A stretch of DNA of 10,239 nucleotides from an uncultured Oscillospiraceae bacterium (GTDB lineage: Bacteria > Bacillota > Clostridia > Oscillospirales > Acutalibacteraceae), in the NCBI GenBank assembly GCA_905193585.1, contig CAJJPG010000064.1, forward strand, positions 1-10,239, in the 5' to 3' direction. Of this stretch, positions 7,393 through 10,239 are shown piece after piece. Every line of letters starts with the position of its first letter. The stretch's first letter is position 1. Below the pieces are notes generated by a model. It saw nothing but the letters and a program-made list of their open reading frames with translations. It was not told the DNA's origin and made no database searches. A program made the position numbers and the translations under genes.

Positions 7393-8736
7393 TCATTTTG
7401 CTTTTAACAGGCATACCGTCTCCACATGCGAGGTGCGTGGGAACATATCTATCGGGGTGTACTCTCTAAGCTCATACCCATTTTCGCCGAATATTTTTAT
7501 ATCCCTTGCAAGGGTGGCGGGGTCGCAGGAGACATATACTACCTTTTCAGGCTTAAAATCCTCGGCTATTGTGCTTATCAGCTCCGCCGTGCAGCCCTTG
7601 CGCGGCGGGTCTACCATTACAACATCGGGCTTTACACCTTTTTTTGCAAGCTCTGCCGCCGCGCCCGCAGCGTCGCTGCATATAAATTCGGCGTTAGTTA
7701 TGCCGTTAAGCCCCGCGTTAAAGCGCGCGTCCTCTACCGCCTGCGGCACAATTTCCACGCCTATTATTTTTTTGGCTTCCTTCGCCATGGAAAGCCCTAT
7801 TGTACCCGCGCCGCAGTATAAATCAAGCACGGTTTTACCTGCGGGAGCGGCATATTCCGCCGCCTTTTTGTAAAGTCTTTCTGCTGTGGCGCGGTTTACC
7901 TGATAAAACGAGAGGGGAGAAAGCCGCACCCGCACACCGCAGAGAATATCGGTTATATATTCCTCTCCGTATAAAATCCGACATTTTTCGCCTAAAATAA
8001 CATTGGTTTTTTCGGTGTTTATATTTATGCCTATGCTTTTAATTTTTTCACCGCAAACCGATTTGATACGGCTTACAAAATCCTCCGAGCGTGGCAGCGT
8101 TTTGCCGTTTATAACGGCGCAAACCATAATTTCTTCTGTTACTTCCGCAATGCGTATGTAAATATGCCGCAAAAGCCCCGTGTGCTTTTCTTCATTATAT
8201 ATACTTATGTTGTTATCCCTTATCCACTCGGTGCAGGCGGCGGTTATTTGTGAAAAAATTTCGGGCTGCAGGGCGCAATCGGGGCATTTCACTATTCTGT
8301 GGGAATGAAAGGCGAAAAAGCCCGCCGCGCCGTCCGCCGCTATGGGGTACTGCGCCTTGTTGCGGTAATGCTCGGTGTTTTCAGAGGAAATTATAGGCTG
8401 CGGCGGCATATCCGCTCCGCCTATCCGCTTTATCGCTTCGTATACCTTATTTGTTTTAATGCGGCATTCCGCTGCGTAGCTTATGTGGCGGTATACGCAC
8501 CCGCCGCACTGCGAAAAGGTGGGGCAGCGGTTTTCCATGCGGTCGGGGGATGGCTCAATTATCTCGGTAAGCTTGCCGAACGCATAGGTTTTTTTAACTT
8601 TCAGTATTTTAACCCGCGCCGTGTCGCCCACAGCCGTAAGCGGCACAAATATCGCCATACCGTCATATTTTCCTATGCCGCTGCCGTCAGAGGTCATATC
8701 GGTAATGTTAAGAATTATTTCGTCGTTTTTTTTCAA
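7393..8736 (-). CDS. rlmD: 23S rRNA (uracil-C5)-methyltransferase, RlmD/RlmCD type
   Basis: This 447-aa SAM-dependent RNA methyltransferase belongs to the TrmA/RumA family. In E. coli RlmD modifies U1939 of 23S rRNA; the Bacillus homologue RlmCD modifies U747 and U1939. Residues 1-60 form the TRAM RNA-binding domain. Cys71, Cys77 and Cys80 (CPTFSQCGGC) plus a later Cys, best aligned as Cys154, would bind a 4Fe-4S cluster. The SAM motif is LDLYCGAGTIGL (305-316), followed by VDPPRKGC (375-382), the catalytic Cys404 in YVSCDPA and the general base Glu439 in TSHVET. The start is TTG: an in-frame TGA lies two codons upstream and an AAGGTG site lies 9 nt before it. I see no convincing sigma-A promoter in the 100 bp upstream. 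Which uracil is modified cannot be told here; tRNA TrmA-like activity is less likely because of the Fe-S cluster. Confidence 0.95.
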   Translation of the reverse strand: MKKNDEIILNITDMTSDGSGIGKYDGMAIFVPLTAVGDTARVKILKVKKTYAFGKLTEIIEPSPDRMENRCPTFSQCGGCVYRHISYAAECRIKTNKVYEAIKRIGGADMPPQPIISSENTEHYRNKAQYPIAADGAAGFFAFHSHRIVKCPDCALQPEIFSQITAACTEWIRDNNISIYNEEKHTGLLRHIYIRIAEVTEEIMVCAVINGKTLPRSEDFVSRIKSVCGEKIKSIGININTEKTNVILGEKCRILYGEEYITDILCGVRVRLSPLSFYQVNRATAERLYKKAAEYAAPAGKTVLDLYCGAGTIGLSMAKEAKKIIGVEIVPQAVEDARFNAGLNGITNAEFICSDAAGAAAELAKKGVKPDVVMVDPPRKGCTAELISTIAEDFKPEKVVYVSCDPATLARDIKIFGENGYELREYTPIDMFPRTSHVETVCLLKAK

Positions 8737-8745
8737 ATCAGTTCA

Positions 8746-8751
8746 CACCTT
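8746..8751 (-). promoter_or_regulatory. Ribosome binding site for the TTG start of rlmD
   Basis: The minus strand reads AAGGTG, 9 nt, then TTG AAA AAA. The triplets before TTG are TGA ACT GAT, so no earlier start exists. The next Met (residue 14) would remove part of the TRAM domain. The TTG start is therefore well supported. Confidence 0.75.
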
Positions 8752-8837
8752 GGTTGTAAAATGCACCGAATAAAAAGCAACGCTTTTGTGCAAAGAGTAA
8801 AAGTTAACGCAAAGTTCATTTTTTTGTAACATTTTTC

Positions 8838-8865
8838 TTGACAATGCGACTTTTTGTGATAAAAT
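8838..8865 (+). promoter_or_regulatory. Sigma-A promoter facing right, away from rlmD
   Basis: TTGACA (8838-8843), a 16-bp spacer and TAAAAT (8860-8865) are present on the plus strand. Transcription would begin near 8872. No protein gene on the plus strand follows; instead there is a hairpin and a terminator within about 60 nt. Confidence 0.7.
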
Positions 8866-8871
8866 AAGAAT

Positions 8872-8935
8872 ATGCTTTTTAAGCATACCTATATATAAAA
8901 GCGGCAGGGTAATAATCCTGTCGTTTTTCTTTTTT
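8872..8935 (+). ncRNA. Candidate small RNA of about 60 nt
   Basis: The predicted transcript from the promoter at 8838-8865 starts in a perfect 7-bp hairpin (TATGCTT, TTT loop, AAGCATA; 8871-8887). It continues through an AT-rich linker and ends in an intrinsic terminator at 8902-8935. It contains no credible open frame. Promoter, 5' stem and terminator together are the usual layout of a small regulatory RNA. It could instead be a leftover promoter and terminator of a lost gene. I recognise no known RNA family. Confidence 0.45.
8902..8935 (+). terminator. Rho-independent terminator
   Basis: Arms CGGCAGGG (8902-8909) and TCCTGTCG (8916-8923) form an 8-bp stem with two G-U pairs and a TAATAA loop, followed by a T-rich run at 8924-8935 interrupted by one C. 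On the opposite strand the tail is only CTTTTATAT, so it may act weakly for the XRE gene arriving from the right. Confidence 0.75.
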
Positions 8936-8937
8936 AT

Positions 8938-8979
8938 AGGCTCCCTTCTTTTCGGCTTTGCCGAAACAGAGGGGAGCTG
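8938..8979 (+). repeat. 42-bp direct repeat, copy A (left end of the MITE-like element)
   Basis: This 42-bp unit folds into an inner stem TTTCGGC/GCCGAAA with a TTT loop and an outer stem GCTCCC/GGGAGC. It is identical, base for base, to 9886-9927 in the same orientation. Confidence 0.95.
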
Positions 8980-9162
8980 TCGTGCGTATGCATGACTGAG
9001 GGGTATTCAAACAAATTTTAAGCCAAATATTAGCCTTAGTTTTTCTACAATCCCTCAGTCAAAACCTGCGGTTTTGCCAGCGTCTCGGCTGCCGCCTCGG
9101 TCGGTGCTTCTGCTTCGCAGAGGTGTCCACCGGACACCCGCACCCTTTACACAAGGGAGCTT
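8938..9162. mobile_element. MITE-like hairpin-rich non-coding element, 225 bp
   Basis: The ends are inverted repeats AGGCTCCCTT (8938-8947) and AAGGGAGCTT (9153-9162), matching at 9 of 10 positions. Both are flanked by TTTTTAT (8931-8937 and 9163-9169), a possible target duplication, though low in complexity. Inside are GACTGAGGG/CCCTCAGTC (8994-9002 with 9052-9060), AAAACC/GGTTTT (9061-9066 with 9070-9075), GGTGTCC/GGACACC (9122-9128 with 9132-9138) and CCCTT/AAGGG (9143-9157) followed by a T run. There is no open frame of note and no transposase, so movement would need help from elsewhere. The style resembles repeats I associate with gut Clostridia genomes, from memory and not checked. Confidence 0.7.
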
Positions 9163-9165
9163 TTT

Positions 9166-9378
9166 TTATATCTTTTTCCCGGTGTTTTTGTCGGTGAATA
9201 CCGCCTCGTATTCATAACCCAAAACATCGGCGATTTTTTTTAAATCGCTTTCGCTGAAATTATCGCGTTTTATTTTATAGCTTAATGTTGGGGGTTTAAT
9301 ATCCAACAGACCCGCTAGTTTAGCCATTGTCATATCACGTTCCACAAGGATCATTTTAATTTTCTTTGCGGTCGACAT
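9166..9378 (-). CDS. Small XRE/Cro-type helix-turn-helix regulator
   Basis: This 70-aa protein consists of essentially one helix-turn-helix domain of the XRE (Cro/C1) type. The first helix is about 3-13, the HTH helices are about 17-24 (TMAKLAGLL) and 28-37 (KPPTLSYKIK), and closing helices follow (SESDLKKIADVLG). It most likely binds DNA as a dimer and represses its own region and the divergent 101-aa gene; two 18-bp inverted repeats in the shared upstream region are the candidate sites. The ATG has a GGAG site about 10 nt upstream and a consensus promoter at 9403-9431, giving a short leader. The stop codon (9166-9168) lies inside the putative target duplication of the MITE-like element. Similar single-domain regulators occur on phages and integrative elements as well as on chromosomes. 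Confidence 0.9.
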   Translation of the reverse strand: MSTAKKIKMILVERDMTMAKLAGLLDIKPPTLSYKIKRDNFSESDLKKIADVLGYEYEAVFTDKNTGKKI

Positions 9379-9402
9379 TATGTAATCACTCCGTTCTTAA
9401 CA

Positions 9403-9431
9403 ATTATAAGCCTAAAAACGAAAAAAATCAA
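9403..9431 (-). promoter_or_regulatory. Sigma-A promoter of the XRE gene
   Basis: The minus strand has TTGATT (9431-9426), a 17-bp spacer and TATAAT (9408-9403). Transcription would start near 9396, about 18 nt before the ATG. Confidence 0.8.
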
Positions 9432-9447
9432 AGAAAATCCGAATTAA

Positions 9448-9465
9448 ATTAGATTGTATGCTAAT
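9448..9465. promoter_or_regulatory. Candidate XRE operator O1
   Basis: An 18-bp inverted repeat ATTAG-ATTGTATG-CTAAT, extendable to 7-bp arms AAATTAG/CTAATTT. It ends 6 bp before the -35 box of the 101-aa gene's promoter and lies about 60 bp upstream of the XRE transcription start. It has the same outer arms and total length as O2. Confidence 0.6.
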
Positions 9466-9471
9466 TTGCAC

Positions 9472-9500
9472 TTGACATTTATAGATAACTCTGTTATAAT
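9472..9500 (+). promoter_or_regulatory. Consensus sigma-A promoter of the 101-aa gene
   Basis: TTGACA (9472-9477), a 17-bp spacer and TATAAT (9495-9500) form an exact consensus promoter. The start would be near 9507, leaving a leader of about 63 nt. The spacer itself holds a small inverted repeat ATAAC-TCT-GTTAT (9485-9497). So strong a promoter next to operator-like sites suggests the gene is normally repressed. Confidence 0.92.
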
Positions 9501-9518
9501 ATTAGAGAAATCTCTAAT
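9501..9518. promoter_or_regulatory. Candidate XRE operator O2
   Basis: A perfect inverted repeat of 8-bp arms ATTAGAGA/TCTCTAAT with a 2-bp centre, overlapping the predicted transcription start of the 101-aa gene. Its centre is 53 bp from that of O1. A third TAGAGA half-site follows at 9526-9531. Binding here would block transcription. Confidence 0.7.
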
Positions 9519-9569
9519 TTAATTATAGAGATACAAAATGTAAATATTTTATGAACGGAGAAATCAAAA

Positions 9570-9875
9570 ATGGAATTTTCTAACCTTTGGAGCAAGTGCG
9601 ATCTGCTTTATTTATCCGATTATCTTGCAAACGGCGGCGAGCTTATAGAAATTCCCGAAAAGGAAAGCTACGAGAAAACCGTAAGAAAAGCGGAAAAGTC
9701 ACTGTTTTCATTAGTAGAGAGATTTGCAAACAATAAGGAAGAGCACGAAGAATTGGACGAAACAATAGGTATAGCTATAACAACGCTGCGGCGAACATTT
9801 TTTGAAATGGGGCTTATAGCGGGCATAAAATTATCGCACGGGTTTTACACCCGTGCGAGAGAGTTGGAAGAATGA
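9570..9875 (+). CDS. Hypothetical 101-aa helical protein under XRE control
   Basis: The ATG has an ACGGAG ribosome binding site about 9 nt upstream and a consensus promoter at 9472-9500, so it is a real, probably strongly transcribed gene. I do not recognise it with confidence. It is soluble, rich in Glu and Lys, and predicted by eye to be mainly helical: about 33-52 (YEKTVRKAEKSLFSLVERFA), 55-65, and 66-85 carrying FFEMGLIAGIKL. The G-x-x-x-G-like pattern near the C-terminus recalls small clostridial proteins annotated as DUF6809, but this is memory and weak. No signal peptide, membrane segment or catalytic motif is seen. Divergent pairing with a small XRE repressor could suit a phage-type early gene, a toxin or a stress-response factor; none is shown. 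Confidence 0.85.
   Translation: MEFSNLWSKCDLLYLSDYLANGGELIEIPEKESYEKTVRKAEKSLFSLVERFANNKEEHEELDETIGIAITTLRRTFFEMGLIAGIKLSHGFYTRARELEE
9834..9858 (+). other. Strong hairpin inside the 3' end of the 101-aa gene
   Basis: TCGCACGGGT (9834-9843) and ACCCGTGCGA (9849-9858) form a perfect 10-bp, GC-rich stem with loop TTTAC. It lies in the codons for SHGFYTRAR, 15 nt before the stop codon. No T run follows, so it is not a classical terminator; it could slow ribosomes or protect the mRNA 3' end. Confidence 0.6.
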
Positions 9876-9885
9876 TATTATAACA

Positions 9886-9927
9886 AGGCTCCCTTCTTTT
9901 CGGCTTTGCCGAAACAGAGGGGAGCTG
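9886..9927 (+). repeat. 42-bp direct repeat, copy B (isolated)
   Basis: This is an exact copy of 8938-8979 without the rest of the 225-bp element. It lies between the stop of the 101-aa gene (9875) and that of the convergent hydrolase gene (9938-9936). It can form the same two-tier hairpin. No T run lies on either side, so any terminator function would be non-classical. Confidence 0.95.
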
Positions 9928-9935
9928 ATTTGCAA

Positions 9936-10239
9936 TTATAATTTCAACATTTTTTCTATCGCGTCGCCGAATACCTTTGCCATGCAGGCAAAGCCGAGGT
10001 CGTTCGGGTGGCAGCCGTCAACCGTGCAGCAGTCAGCCGCGGCAGATAGGTCAAGAGCTTTTGTAAACACGGTTTCTCCGCCTATAAACATAACGTTGCG
10101 GTCGCCGCGTTTCAGTGCGTTTTCATAGGTTTCATAAACTACGGCGCGGTGCGCTTTGTTATGTTCAACGTCCGCAGGGGTGCGCGGTATATCTGTTTTT
10201 GTAGCCATAATAATGGGTAGATCGGGATTTTTTTCACGC
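9936..10239 (-). CDS. SGNH/GDSL-type hydrolase, C-terminal part (5' end missing)
   Basis: The frame is open to the right edge, where ten further codons (REKNPDLPII) precede the first visible Met, so the true start lies outside the window. About 100 residues are seen. The closing motif TVDGCHPNDLGF contains the D-x-x-H of block V of SGNH hydrolases, whose Asp and His complete the catalytic triad; the nucleophilic Ser block is not in the window. NPDLPIIMATKTDIPR fits the strand before the active-site region. Members are esterases, lipases or carbohydrate deacetylases, and the substrate cannot be deduced. The gene is convergent with the 101-aa gene and ends 8 bp beyond the isolated 42-bp repeat. 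Confidence 0.87.
   Translation of the reverse strand, partial: REKNPDLPIIMATKTDIPRTPADVEHNKAHRAVVYETYENALKRGDRNVMFIGGETVFTKALDLSAAADCCTVDGCHPNDLGFACMAKVFGDAIEKMLKL

Noticed and set aside
8757..8768. 12-bp match between the rlmD upstream region and the purA promoter spacer (TAAAATGCACCG)
   Set aside because: A 12-bp match within 10 kb on either strand is expected by chance and nothing else around it is shared.
7426..8829. Several long plus-strand open frames opposite rlmD
   Set aside because: They are antisense shadows of a gene with intact catalytic motifs; none has a convincing ribosome binding site or recognisable domain.
9886..9927. Isolated 42-bp hairpin as a classical bidirectional terminator
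   Set aside because: No T run follows the stem on either strand, so it does not meet the usual criteria; it is kept as a repeat.

Overview
This 10.2 kb window looks like a chromosomal segment of an uncultured Clostridia-type Firmicute, probably near Oscillospiraceae/Ruminococcaceae. The reasons are the Gram-positive gene set (RqcH, TrmK, YhaM, PlsY, an RlmCD-type 23S rRNA methyltransferase), strong GGAG-type ribosome binding sites, consensus sigma-A promoters, moderate GC, and an intergenic repeat of a style common in gut Clostridia. This placement is inference from gene content, not from a database search.

Positions 1-8736 are a compact run of minus-strand genes. A consensus promoter at 5515-5543 heads a likely operon read leftwards: purA (AMP synthesis), yhaM (3'-5' exoribonuclease), a 66-aa DUF1858 CxxC protein, trmK (tRNA m1A22 methyltransferase), rqcH (ribosome quality control) and a TIM-barrel isomerase/epimerase cut by the left edge. 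trmK overlaps or touches both neighbours, and most other gaps are very short. Upstream, in the same direction, lie rlmD (uracil-C5 rRNA methyltransferase, TTG start), a membrane GGDEF protein with an AGDEF motif, and plsY (lysophosphatidate synthesis). The theme is RNA modification, RNA decay and translation quality, with purine and phospholipid synthesis alongside.

Positions 8737-9935 are accessory in character. A plus-strand promoter is followed within about 60 nt by a hairpin and an intrinsic terminator, which suggests a small RNA. Next comes a 225-bp non-coding, hairpin-rich MITE-like element with near-perfect terminal inverted repeats. It is inserted almost exactly at the stop codon of a small XRE-type repressor gene. 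The repressor is divergent from a 101-aa gene of unknown function. The 191-bp region between them holds two consensus promoters and two 18-bp inverted repeats of the form ATTAG-N8-CTAAT, with centres 53 bp apart (about five helical turns). This looks like a complete miniature genetic switch. An exact 42-bp copy of the MITE left end lies just beyond the 101-aa gene, so the module sits between direct repeats.

The right edge (9936-10239, minus strand) is the C-terminal part of an SGNH/GDSL-type hydrolase. The most novel part is the XRE/101-aa switch with its operators, the adjacent small RNA candidate and the repeats around it.
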